Positions 1 to 10,354 of a stretch of 64,000 nucleotides of DNA are shown here, piece by piece. The stretch's first letter is position 1. Each line of letters opens with the position of its first letter. The notes below the pieces were generated by a model that was not told the origin of the DNA, searched no databases, and saw only the letters and a list, made by a program, of their open reading frames with translations. This DNA comes from Humulus lupulus (lineage: Eukaryota; Streptophyta; Magnoliopsida; Rosales; Cannabaceae), in the NCBI RefSeq assembly GCF_963169125.1, contig NC_084800.1, forward strand, positions 53,118,866-53,182,865. The letters run 5' to 3'. Both the position numbers and the translations under genes were made by a program.

Positions 1-255
1 TTAGGTCGGTGGATTGTAACTTTTGAACTGTAATGACCATTTTGGATTGTAAATAGCTTTGTAAGCACTTTTATGGGATCCCATGTATAGTTTAATGTTT
101 TAAATAAAATATATTCATTCATTTTAACCGAAATTTTCCACCCTGGCCTATTAATGACATTTAGATGCACGTTTATAACATAATAACTCGTTTAGCGAGA
201 AAAGCACTATTTAAAGTACACAGTGTGACGGTCTTGGGTTATCCAGGGCGTTACA
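1..255 (+). mobile_element. 3' end of a long LTR (family A), cut by window start
   Basis: This is the last ~255 bases of a long LTR family that recurs at 19953, 25666, 36621 and 44470. It shows the family's TGGGATCCCA palindrome (74-83), the region with AATAAA-like words, and the terminal GGGCGTTACA at 246-255. The body lies outside the window, so it cannot be decided whether this is a solo LTR or the 3' LTR of a full element. The five bases after it are TAAAT, the likely target duplication, but the other copy is not visible. No coding sequence. Confidence 0.75.
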
Positions 256-778
256 TAAATTTACACTAAATATTATTTTTAGCAAAAAAAAAAAACATTT
301 ATACTATTACACAAAAGTTTTTTTTATTTATACAATTTTAGTTTTTTTTAATGTCATTTTTTCGGTGTTATCTACGACAACATTATAACTCCTACCAATG
401 CTCAACCAATGAGCTTCGAATGATGAGAAAAGTACTTGTCGGACTTCATTGATGACTGTTCAGACCAGTGGACGATGTGGAGCTCCATTAATGACTCATC
501 GGGACCACTGGTGAATCGTCAAGCTTCGTCGACAACTTTTATACTAACTTGGTGACGGTCAGACTCAAGCATCTTGAGGGGATTAGGTTTTGTGGGAATG
601 AGAATGTCAAATGCTACCTATGTTTGACAATTTTATTTTTAATGACTTGTCGGTTTGTGTTTCCAGATGGGTCCCACTTTTTAGCTTGATTTGATGGTAA
701 TCCTGAACCTTTGAAACATTTGAGCTCCACATTCCCTTAATTTAAACACCCCATAACTTTATTCTCACTAAATCTAAC
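256..778. other. Intergenic, no gene seen
   Basis: About 520 bases with poly-A and poly-T runs near 280-350 and no sustained ORF. Short inverted words around 420-540 (GGACTTCATTGATGACTG versus GGAGCTCCATTAATGACTC) suggest decayed repeat DNA. I see no terminal structure and assign no family. Confidence 0.5.
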
Positions 779-1574
779 TGTTATACCTAGATTTCGAGCC
801 ATGTTAAATGTGACCTCGAAAGCTGGATTCGCAGCGAATGAACTCGTAAAGTCTGAAGTATGTTTCAAGACTAGACATCGAGCCTGCAAAGCTGAGACGA
901 CTTCGAATATGGTGGCCTCGAAATCCACACGATCTCGAAGGGTAGCACCCGAGATGCATCTATCCTCAGGGATGACCTCGGATCAGGGGTTCCGAGCCTG
1001 ACGCGAGTACGATCTCGAAAGCCATGTGACCTCGAGAGATGTCATTAGCTCGAAAGTTGATGTAAGACCTGGGAGAATAAGGCCTTGGAGATATATGATA
1101 ATAACCTTGAACATCTTCATGTGTTGTCCATAAGAGACGTGGTCTACATTTGTTAATGTAAATCCCCTGAAATCATGGGATATTATTTGATTAGTTATAC
1201 ACTCCCTGGTCTTCAGGGAACGTTTCCTTTTATATCGGATTACAGGCATTTAAAGCCATTTGATTTATTTGCAAAAAAAGAGTAACTACCCAAAATATGT
1301 GGGATAGTATTCTGCATATTTCTCTATAAATAGAGAAGTCATGCACCATTGTAAAGGACCGAATTTCTGAATCTTGAGAGAAAACTCTGAAGAATTCATC
1401 CTTGAAGAATTTTCAGAGATCATCTTGAGCTTAATAAAAAAGACTCGTGGACTAGGCATATTTAACTGCTGAACCACGTAAAAATCGTGTTTTGTATTAT
1501 CATATTTATATTGCCCATCACTGTTCATTGTTTATGTGCTCTTCTTTCACTGTTGACGAAAAACGGCGTCAACA
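779..1574 (+). mobile_element. Solo LTR (796 bp), TSD CTAAC
   Basis: The segment starts TGTTATACC and ends GGCGTCAACA, and it is flanked on both sides by CTAAC (774-778 and 1575-1579), which defines a single LTR with a 5-bp target duplication. It contains a promoter with TATAAATA at 1325-1332. About 110 bases downstream come the words GTGGACTAGGC and GAACCACGTAAAA. The same two words occur after the TATA boxes at 4251 and 5472, so these three belong to one broad LTR group, probably Ty3/gypsy (inference). No internal region remains, so it is the product of LTR-LTR recombination. Confidence 0.85.
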
Positions 1575-1890
1575 CTAACCTCCTTACCAAACACCCCCTA
1601 AGTAAAGTTAATTTCGCTTCATCCTTATCTTAAAAAGATATGAGGAGTAGCTCGAGAGCTTCACAATTGAATCACCAATCCTAATTGTCTTTCAAACACA
1701 TCTCAACAACTAAGCATTTTTTGTTAGAGGGAAAAGTGTGAGGAAATAAAATTTCGGAGAGAAGATCAAACGAAAGTTGGTTTAATAAGATAGAAAATGG
1801 GAAGGGAAAGAAAAGTAAGGAGAAAAAAAAATAGTAGGACCTACAATGAATATTTTCCCTCCAATTTTTTTTTTTATATAAATATCATTA

Positions 1891-3063
1891 CACTACTACA
1901 AAAACAGTATTTTAGGATACTTTTTTAGGGCACTCACCTAGATGCGAGCCCTAAAAATAGCTTATGGACTTTTTAGGACACTCATTGAGAGTCCTTAAAG
2001 AATTTCTTCTAGAACACGCGGTGCGAGCCCTAAAAACTTATGTGTATCCTAAAAATTTGATTTTTTTTAACAAAAGTTCCTGGACTTTTTAGGACACTCA
2101 TTGAGAGTCCTTAAAAACATATTTTAGGACTTGCAATGAATGTCCTAAAAACATATGTGAGTCCTAAAAAACCTGAATAGAAAATTTAAGTGTAATATGA
2201 GTGGTGACTTTTAATGGCTCACTTTGGGTGTTCTAAAAGAGTATTAAGGGCTCCCAAAGTGTGTCCTAAAAACTTTTAAGTAAAAAATGACCAAAATTTC
2301 TATCATTTTTCAAATTGGGCTATATTAGGGCATCATTTCTCATCAGTACACACAAAGGAAGAAGAAAAAAATGAGTCGCCTCTCCCTCTAGAACTCTCTC
2401 CCGCTTGCGTCAGTACGAGGCCCCGACCGCCGCCTTGCCGTCGTACCCCATTGACACACGCCACCTCATTGGACGCAGAAGGTTGCCGACCTTCGACCCC
2501 CGTGAGCCCAGCCCCTTACGCACTGCTCTCCACCGCCTAGAGTTGTTTGAAGTCGCGATGGTGCTATGTTTCCCAAACACTTTCGAGTGTTTTCCGACCG
2601 CCTCGAGCCACCTCGACCCAAATGACCACCACTAGTGCATTCCTTGTGCTTTGGGCTTCAAAACCCACTAAAGGATTGAACTCAACGTCCATCGGAATTG
2701 GAAGTCGACATTCGTCGGAATCCATGAAGGTCTGAGAAATCATAGTTCAAATCCAGCCATTCTAGGCCTTTCCAAGAAGAGCCACCACCACCACGACGCT
2801 CCCCAAGACTTGGGCTTCGATGCCCAGCCATCATTTTCCTGAGCCACCACCGTGGGATGGTGGCGCCGCCATTAACGTCGGAGCTCCGGCGGGAGCTTTG
2901 GCTATCAATTAATTTTTTTTAAATTAAAAATAAAACTTTTTAGGACTCGTAATGCGAGCCCTAAAAACATTATTTTGCGAGCCCTAAAAAGCCTTAGTTT
3001 TTAAGGCTCTCAAATAGAGAACTCACGCCTGGCGAGTCCTAAAAAGCCTTTTTTATAATAATG
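1891..3063. mobile_element. Non-autonomous CACTA (En/Spm-type) DNA transposon, TSD TTA
   Basis: The left end is CACTACTACAAAAAC, the classic CACTA terminus. The right end reads TTTTTATAATAATG, which is the expected TTTTTGTAGTAGTG with three G-to-A changes. A 3-bp duplication TTA lies at 1888-1890 and 3064-3066. Both subterminal regions are packed with copies, in both orientations, of a word like GCGAGCCCTAAAAA / TTTTTAGGACTC, the usual transposase-binding subterminal repeats. The interior (about 2370-2900) is GC-rich and carries a 76-codon open stretch unlike the flanks, but no transposase is encoded, so the element depended on an autonomous partner. Confidence 0.88.
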
Positions 3064-3699
3064 TTATTAGTAATATAAGTACCATATTTATATTTATTTT
3101 ATTAATTTTTTCTCAATTTTTTTTTCTATTTTTTTGCTAAAATCAATTATTTTATTCTTTTTCACATTTTTATATATACCACTCAAATATCACATATATA
3201 TTACTTTTAATTTATTTATATGTAACTTTTTAAGATTATTAAAGATATAAAGAAAAAAATATAGAATGGTATGTGTTGTCTGTATTATTTGCGTACGACA
3301 ACATGACCAAAATGGAATATGTCCTTTAGTGGCTGTGGCCACTACTCTCTGACTCCCAGGCCGCAGCCACTAAATGTTGGTGGCCGCGGCCACAGCCCAA
3401 AATCTGGGCGTGCTTTTTCTTCGTAATCTTTAACTTTAAGCTCGAACCTCGGGTTTAGGGACTTCTAAAACACTTCAAATTTGTATCAAACTTCATTTTC
3501 TCGAGTCGTATCATTGCACATTCATTCCTAACCACAAAAATATATCAAATTCATCAATAATACCTTATAAAATATTTTATGGCTTAAAATCAAATACTCG
3601 TAAAACAAAGCTAAGAACACCTAAATACACTTGAAATTAACATTATCTAAATGCGAAAGGATAACAAATATAGTATCCAAAATATCCTTATCATTTAGT
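3064..3699. other. AT-rich DNA with a GC-rich palindromic block
   Basis: No gene is seen. The AT-rich first part is followed by a sharply GC-rich block (about 3315-3410) containing the perfect 14-bp palindrome GTGGCCGCGGCCAC at 3380-3393 and the related words GTGGCCAC and CCGCAGCCAC. Similar palindromic blocks sit inside LTRs elsewhere in the window, so this is probably part of a decayed element (inference). No boundaries found. Confidence 0.5.
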
Positions 3700-4465
3700 T
3701 TTCCTCGGAATCTAGAACCTAATATGTGGATGTCGTTCCTATCACTATCAGAGAACATGCCTGGCTGGTTATCAATGAGAGTCACCTCCTAAGAACTTAG
3801 AGGGGGAGTTGCCCTATAAGTAGTTACATCGATCCAACGAAGCTCCTCGGGTCGTGATCAACTTCTTAAACCCCAAGGACCCTTCTTCACGGAAGGAGAA
3901 CGTTATTGCCAAGTGTCAACCAGAAAGGCACTCGGGACCACAAACACATGTCTGACACATCTAGTGGTTGCAAAGATCGTGTTGTCATTGTCGTACAAGA
4001 AGCAAAGGGTATGTCACAAGACGTCACCTGACATGGGGATACGTACAGCTACCACCCTAACAAGTATCTAAAATCACATTTCCCAATAAAGCAGTGGCCT
4101 TAACGTCCTCGTATTAAGTCTGACAAATAACTAATGGGACCCACGAGCCTATTTTATGGGAATTAAATCATCATCTATGTATAATTAATCCCATTATGGG
4201 AACATTATTGTAATCAACTCCCATTAATGAGCTTAACCCCCTCAGCCGCCTATAAATAGGGCTAGGGTATCACTTGTAAAATGATTCTAACTTTAGTGCA
4301 TGCAAAAAGGCTGCCTAAATTTACAGAGAAGTTGAGCTTTGCAGGTTTTTCATCCTCAATATAATTGACTAGTGGACTAAGGCTAATTAATAGCCTAAAC
4401 CACGTAAAATCCCGTGTTTGATCTTTATTTTATTTGTAGTTGACGAAGTAGGCATAATATTTTTT
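3700..4465 (+). repeat. LTR-like repeat copy 1 (with TATA box)
   Basis: It shares extended similarity with 4990-5700. Shared words, in the same order, include CCAGGTGTCA/CCAAGTGTCA, GACCACAAACA, TGTCTGACA, GATCGTGTTGTC, GCAGCTACCACCC/ACAGCTACCACCC, CTATAAATAGG, then GTGGACTA and AACCACGTAAAA. TATAAATA is at 4251-4258. The end near GTTGACGAAGTAGG matches the other copy up to its terminal AACA, but the terminus itself is not preserved here. It is either a 5' LTR paired with copy 2 or a separate insertion; the ~520-base gap between them is too short for a coding interior. Confidence 0.6.
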
Positions 4466-4989
4466 TGGGATTATTTCATGAAACTTTGGGGTCAATATAA
4501 AATTGTATATTTTCACACTTATTATTATTTTTTTAATCCTTATTAATAGTTTTTAAATAATAAAATTATACATTTTGACACCCACTCTTAAAATATACAA
4601 TAAAGTAAGAGTCATTTTTTTTTTATATTATTATTAAAATAACATAAATTCTGCACAATCACCCTTTGTCGCCTATTCATAAAATTCTCATACACATTGA
4701 CAACTACTAATCTTATTTTCACAATAAGTTTGACATATTGATTTATTTATACTAATTATGATAAAAATATAAGAATAAAAATGTAATTTTTCAATAATGA
4801 GTAATATAAATATAGAAAAAAATAAAATATAAGGGTAAAAATATAAGAATAAATTTATTTCCTTTCTATTTAACTCAAATACCAAACAAAAGAAAAAACA
4901 TAATTTTCTTTCCCCTCTTTTTATTGAACAAGTAAGAAAGCAAAAACCTATCTCTTCTTTCCTTCACGTTTTTTATCCCAGTTCTCGTA
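4466..4989. other. AT-rich spacer, no gene
   Basis: Very AT-rich DNA between the two LTR-like copies. One 65-codon ORF on the minus strand is low-complexity (Phe, Ile, Tyr, Leu) and looks like chance. No primer-binding site or gag-like sequence is visible, so if the two LTR-like copies are a pair their interior is not coding. Confidence 0.5.
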
Positions 4990-5700
4990 ATCATTATTAT
5001 TACGGGACGAGTATGTCATCAAAGATCATTACCTTCCGAGAACCTAGTCGAAAAATGATTCTCTAAAATCCTCTCGAGCCGCGGCCAACTCGTCAAAGTG
5101 TTAGAAAACCTCATCCAAAGGAAGAGGATGATTGCCAGGTGTCAGCCAGAGAGGCGCTCTAGACCACAAACAGATGTCTGACATCCAGTGGCCATAGAGA
5201 TCGTGTTGTCGATTCCGTACAAGCCGCAAAATGGATATCTCACGATATCGTCTGACATGGGAGAACATGCAGCTACCACCCTTACAGTGCCAAGAGAACT
5301 TTTCCAATAAAGTAATGGGATGAACATCCTTGTATCGGGCCCACCTAAGATCTATTGGGGTCCACCAGCTTATTAAATATAAAAAATATGCATTTATGTA
5401 ATAACTAACTTCATTATGAGAAGAATAATTGTAATCAGCTCCAATTAAAGAGCTTAATTCCTCTAGCTGTCTATAAATAGGATTAGGGCATTACTTGTAA
5501 AAGGATCCCAACTTTCAGAGTAAGTAAAAACGCTACTTGAATTCTAAGAGAGCTTGAACTTTGCAAGTTCTTCATTTTCAATACAAATATTCGTGGACTA
5601 GAGTTAATTAATAGATCGAACCACGTAAAACCTGATGTTAATCTTCTCATTTTTTAAGCTTTTTTATTATCTTGGTAGTTGACGAAAAAATAAGTTAACA
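4990..5700 (+). repeat. LTR-like repeat copy 2 (with TATA box), ends in AACA
   Basis: Second member of the tandem pair starting near 3700. It has TATAAATA at 5472-5479 (1221 bases after the first copy's TATA), the GTGGACTAGAG and GAACCACGTAAAA words, and an end AAGTTAACA at 5700 resembling an LTR terminus. The sequence after the end is TATAT; no matching duplication was found upstream, so the 5' limit is approximate. Confidence 0.6.
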
Positions 5701-6480
5701 TATATAATTTAGTATTAAGTCCCATATATTTTATTTTAAATTAAAAAAATATGAAACTTGATAATAAATTGCATCAATAATAATATAACATGTAAGGTGG
5801 TATTAGACAATATTAGGACTTTAGCAATATTCATTTTAATCTTATAGCAGAATATGTTGAATATATTTTTATTATATTTTACAAAAGAATTTATCTCATA
5901 AATAATTTAGTCAACCGAATAATTTAAACAGGTACAAAATCAAACTAGAACCAAAATAATATTTTACCTACAGTTTATTTATTTTAAGTAGAAAATCACC
6001 TCACATGATGAGTTTCTTTTGGCCGCACTTTCTCTTTTATTCGCTTATCTTACCTAATTCAACTTTAGGTGAAGTTTGAAACTTTACTGATCTAATATTT
6101 ATATATTGTTCAATTCACTTAACAAAATTGTAAGGATAAAATTATAGTATATTTTCATGAGTAAACTGTTAGATAATTAAGGCTTAGCTTTAAACTAGTC
6201 TATTAACTTGAATGATTTAGGACATAATTGATGTCATTATTATTTAGTCTTTGAATTTCTCCAATTCAGTCCATTTATATTCGAATTTTGATTTAGTTAA
6301 ATTGGATTTAACAAAGAAAGTTCCCATTTAATTTTATATTTTTAGGATAAGGTAAGGTATGTAATTAAAAAGAATAAAAAGACATAAAACTTGAAGAGAA
6401 AATTTAAGATGTAACGTGAAAAAAGCTGGGGATTTTTTAGTGATACCTTACCCAAAAAATAAGCCTAAAAACAAAGCAAA
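5701..6480. other. Upstream flank of NMT1, AT-rich, no gene
   Basis: About 780 bases of AT-rich sequence with no conserved ORF. The NMT1 promoter must lie in its last part, but I see no convincing TATA box; many plant housekeeping genes lack one. From about 6480 the base composition changes to that of a 5' UTR. Confidence 0.4.
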
Positions 6481-6634
6481 AGCATAGGGGATCACGAAAT
6501 ATAGCCAAAGCCACTCTTCTTTCTTTGGTACTTATTCTCCAAATTTGAGATCTGCTAAGCTTGTATTCGAAGCTGATCGGACGAAATAGCACCACCAAAT
6601 CGTCACGACCTTGCAAAGCCCGTCCACTCCAACT

Positions 6635-6940
6635 GTGAGTTTTTCTAACTAAATATTTCTCTAAGTCATTGGGTGGTCTTAACTTTCATAGATCTGTCAA
6701 CTTCTTCTTATATCGTATTGATTAGATGTTGATTATTTATAAGTGTTTTACTGTTCTGAGTCGTTATACGATTTATGGGTTTTGTTGATTTTGTTTCGAA
6801 TATGACGATACTTCAGATATGTACGTGTGAGTGAGTTTTGATAGATCATGTTACTGGGGGTTGGATTTGAATTGTTTAATTTGAGTGCCTGATCTCGTTC
6901 CTGGCTTTTTAATTAAAGATGCTTTTCATTTCACTGATAG
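6635..6940 (+). other. NMT1: Predicted 5' UTR intron of NMT1
   Basis: A good donor (CAACT|GTGAGT at 6635) and a pyrimidine-rich acceptor (CATTTCACTGATAG, ending 6940) bracket a T-rich 306-base stretch 41 bases upstream of the start codon. This is a prediction from splice signals only. The leader upstream (about 6500-6634) is richer in C and G, as expected of a plant 5' UTR. Confidence 0.6.
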
Positions 6941-6980
6941 AAAATTAAAATAAACTCGGTGCTTACAAATTTTTGCTAAA

Positions 6981-8285
6981 ATGGGTGATAGCAATTCTCC
7001 TCCTGAGTCTCCTAAAGAAACCCCAGAACATGTCTCTGATTCAAACCAAGTTGCTAAAGATGATAGTGAATTGGAAAATATCGTTAGAAAGTTCCAAGAC
7101 ACAATGTCTGTTAGCAAGAGACACAAGTTTTGGGAAACCCAACCTGTTGGGCAATTCAAGGATAAGGAGGATACTAGTTTGCCTGAGGGTCCTATTGAGC
7201 CTCCAACACCATTACCTGAGGTCAAACAAGAGCCTTACAATCTGCCTAGTCAATATGAATGGACTACATGTGACATGGACTCCGAAGAGACTTGCAATGA
7301 GGTGTATGTTCTTTTGAAGAATAATTACGTTGAGGATGATGAGAACATGTTTAGATTCAACTATTCGAAGGAGTTCGTTAGGTGGGCTTTGCGCCCTCCG
7401 GGTTTCTACAGGAGCTGGCACATTGGTGTACGTGCGAAGGCTTCAAAGAAGCTTGTTGCTTTTATTACTGGAGTTCCTGCTAGGATCCGGGTTCGGGATG
7501 AGGTTGTAAAAATGGCTGAGATTAACTTCTTGTGTGTTCATAAGAAGCTCAGGTCGAAGAGACTTGCCCCTGTCATGATCAAGGAGGTTACACGGAGGGT
7601 TCACTTGGAGAATATATGGCAGGCAGCATACACTGCTGGAGTGGTTCTTCCAACTCCCATAACAACTTGCCAGTACTGGCATAGGTCTCTCAATCCAAAG
7701 AAGCTTATTGATGTTGGGTTCTCAAGGCTTGGTGCGAGGATGACCATGAGCCGAACTGTAAAGCTATACAAGTTACCAGATTCTTCAGCTACTCCTGGAT
7801 TCAGAAAGATGGAACTTCGCGATGTTCCTGCAGTAACCCGGTTGCTTAGAAACTACTTGAGGCAGTTTGTTGTCGCACCGGATTTTGATGAAGATGATGT
7901 TGAGCACTGGCTTCTTCCAACTGAGGGTGTAGTGGATAGTTTCCTGGTCGAGAGCCCAGAGACACATGAGATCACTGACTTCTGCAGCTTCTACACTCTT
8001 CCTTCATCTATCCTTGGCAATCAAACTTACTCAACTTTGAAAGCTGCTTACTCGTATTATAATGTGGCTACTAAAACTCCATTGCTTCAGTTGATGAATG
8101 ATGCTCTTATTGTAGCAAAACAGAAGGATTTTGATGTTTTCAATGCTTTAGATGTCATGGAGAATGACTCGTTCTTGAAGGAGCTAAAATTCGGACCAGG
8201 TGATGGGCAACTTCACTATTATCTTTATAACTATAGGGTGAAGCAAGAGCTGAAGCCGTCAGAGCTTGGTCTTGTTCTCTTGTAG
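6981..8285 (+). CDS. NMT1: Glycylpeptide N-tetradecanoyltransferase (N-myristoyltransferase 1)
   Basis: A 434-residue uninterrupted ORF. The enzyme transfers myristate from myristoyl-CoA to the N-terminal glycine of proteins after Met removal, in the cytosol and on ribosomes. The N-terminal ~75 residues are acidic and Pro-rich and are poorly conserved in the family (ribosome targeting). The first GNAT-like half contains the acyl-CoA-binding stretch EINFLCVHKKLRSKRLAPV (about residues 179-197). The second half contains the family signature KFGPGDGQLHYYLYNY (about 403-418), and the protein ends in ...LGLVLL, so the C-terminal carboxylate used as catalytic base sits at the normal distance. The length equals that of plant NMT1 proteins. 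The start ATG in AAAATGGGTG lies directly after the predicted leader intron. No damage is seen. Its convergent neighbour is TRB. Confidence 0.97.
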   Translation: MGDSNSPPESPKETPEHVSDSNQVAKDDSELENIVRKFQDTMSVSKRHKFWETQPVGQFKDKEDTSLPEGPIEPPTPLPEVKQEPYNLPSQYEWTTCDMDSEETCNEVYVLLKNNYVEDDENMFRFNYSKEFVRWALRPPGFYRSWHIGVRAKASKKLVAFITGVPARIRVRDEVVKMAEINFLCVHKKLRSKRLAPVMIKEVTRRVHLENIWQAAYTAGVVLPTPITTCQYWHRSLNPKKLIDVGFSRLGARMTMSRTVKLYKLPDSSATPGFRKMELRDVPAVTRLLRNYLRQFVVAPDFDEDDVEHWLLPTEGVVDSFLVESPETHEITDFCSFYTLPSSILGNQTYSTLKAAYSYYNVATKTPLLQLMNDALIVAKQKDFDVFNALDVMENDSFLKELKFGPGDGQLHYYLYNYRVKQELKPSELGLVLL

Positions 8286-8620
8286 TTTGGCATTAGTTTT
8301 GGGTGGTTTCAGCTTTGCATTTGAACTAAAACAAACTGTTTGTCTGTTTTAGTGGCGTTGGTATTCTTGTCTTGTTTTCTTTGCAACAACAAAGGATGAG
8401 ATTCTTCTTTTAAATTGGTTTTCTTCTATGCATGGTGAGAGAGCGAATGTGTTGAGATGGCTTTTATTAGAGGCAACAAGACCTTGTTTGTTGACCACGC
8501 TAATGGAACCATGATGTTTATCTGGGATCAGAAAACTGATCGAACTGATATATTGGCTGAAATTATGCATAATTTTCCTTTTCACTCGCAGCATGCTAAT
8601 AATTAATTCATTCTCCTATA
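8286..8620 (+). other. NMT1: NMT1 3' UTR region
   Basis: Directly after the TAG stop the sequence stays moderately GC-rich and T-rich to about 8600, then turns AT-rich, which suggests the transcript's 3' end near there. A good but unconfirmed A-rich signal is AATAATTAATT near 8598. A minus-strand ORF of 81 codons here has no recognisable motif and is taken as chance. Confidence 0.45.
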
Positions 8621-10354
8621 TCATATATACCTTACCTTTCCACAATATTTACTACTTTCCTTCTTTGAAACCGTCTTTGAGGTAGGGTGAATGCTACACT
8701 CACTTGTAACGAACAGCAGTAATTTTCGCATACAAAAGTTCCAATCCACTGATGAATGTGAAGGCACATCCTGAGACATGCTAAAATGCTCAGCTAAGGG
8801 CCGTAGAAGTGCACTTTTAAAGCACATTAATCATAAAATAGTTTTTTTAATAATATAAAGAATATATCTTGAAAGAGGACTCAACACATTTTATATTTAC
8901 AAAATACATTGTAATTTTAATTCATTTATCTTTATTCTCAATTTTCCTCATTACTTTATATTTGAAATGAATAAAAAAAATTTAAAACATTATATAGTGA
9001 TGTGTAATTATTTTTAGCCACTAGTATTTTTAAGCAGGGCCACATCATTTTAAATTATGTAAAAAAAATTGGCCAATTATATAGTTAAAATTAATTATAA
9101 ATTATTGTGTGTAATATTTGTGTAAAAATTTTGTGTAAGACTAGTATTACTCAATATTAATATGTTAGGAAGAAAAAGTAAAAAAAAAAATAGTTATGTA
9201 TTCTTAAAAATAGGATGGAGTCGTTGAAATTGTTATAATCATTTTTGAAATTTCAAGAGAGAGGAGTATATATTAATTTATGAGTTTATACATTTTTGGA
9301 CCCTGTGTTTTGTCCTATTATCTGTTTGGATCTTGTGTTTTGACAAATTATTTTTTGGATCCTATGTTTTGTAAAATGGTTAAAATAGAACCCTAAACTC
9401 AATTTTGAAGAAGAAAAAATTGAATATAACATCACAGTTTTTAAGCATTTTATTTTTGTTCTAGATTGTTAGTTTGGTAAATTATTTGTAATTTTGGTTG
9501 CGAACATTTATGAATGTGATTTTAGTTGAGAACATTTATGAAGGACATTAAACAAGATATACAACCCATGATTATTTGACATGTAATATTTTCCTTTTGA
9601 AGAAAAGTTTATTTGGAATGCATTTTATTTTCCTTTTTGTAGAGAAGAGATTGAGTTTTCTAAGGAAATATCCTCATAAAATTCCAAAGCAAACGCCATG
9701 GTCGACAATCAAATCAAATATATAAAATGGCAGACAAATATATTCTTGGGATTCCTTACTCCATCAGAAAAGAATAAATATAATCTGACAAAGAGTAAAC
9801 CAAGAAGCCAGAAGGAAACAAGAGCACTTTTCTTATTTTGAGGGCTTATGCAGTTCTTGTACCCATACTTCAAGATCTATCTTTTTCAAAATTTAGTACC
9901 TCTTGAAGGCCAAATTGGGTTCTTCACCTAAATAATGCCATTGTTATATTGAGGAACATTCAAGAATTCAAAAAGATGTAGATGAAAAGAAAATCCATTC
10001 GATCGTTCCATTAATAAATATGCTACATTTGTAATTAGCGGAAGTGTCAATATTACAGCATTAAAGCCTTTGATAATTGCTGTACATGATTTTTCTTGGT
10101 TGATTAATCTTCCACCAGTGGCCATGCTGACGACAATGCACAAAATATTCTTAGTATAGGTTATAACTAGACTATTAAAAGAAGGAAAAAAATTCAATTT
10201 GGTTGCACCTGAAAGAAAAGTAAAAAAACAAGCAAAATTTACAAGTTCTAATCCAAGGGTTCATCTTCAAAAATGGGCAGAGCATGGATTCAGCTCTTAT
10301 GTTACGCTGCGTACACGCGTTCACCCTGTGAACCTGTAAAGTTAGAAACACTAT
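8621..10354. other. Convergent intergenic region, no gene
   Basis: About 1.7 kb, mostly AT-rich, between the 3' ends of NMT1 and TRB. It holds a short degenerate tandem repeat (9294-9387) and several small ORFs with no recognisable domain. The last few hundred bases (about 9840-10354) probably include the TRB 3' UTR, but I see no decisive signal. Confidence 0.5.
9294..9387. repeat. Degenerate ~30-bp tandem repeat, three units
   Basis: Three consecutive units built on TTGGAYCYTRTGTTTTG followed by an AT-rich tail. Unit lengths differ by a few bases. It lies in the intergenic region and is non-coding. This kind of repeat is often a piece of a plant transposon or LTR, but no element ends were found. 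Confidence 0.55.

Noticed and set aside
2405..2735. GC-rich ORFs inside the CACTA element as a host gene
   Set aside because: No recognisable domain, two overlapping frames both open because of GC richness, no splice or start context. Kept only as a possible captured fragment.
9928..10197. 89-codon minus-strand ORF as an extra TRB exon
   Set aside because: It lies after the TRB stop codon, has no similarity to TRB proteins and no supporting splice sites.
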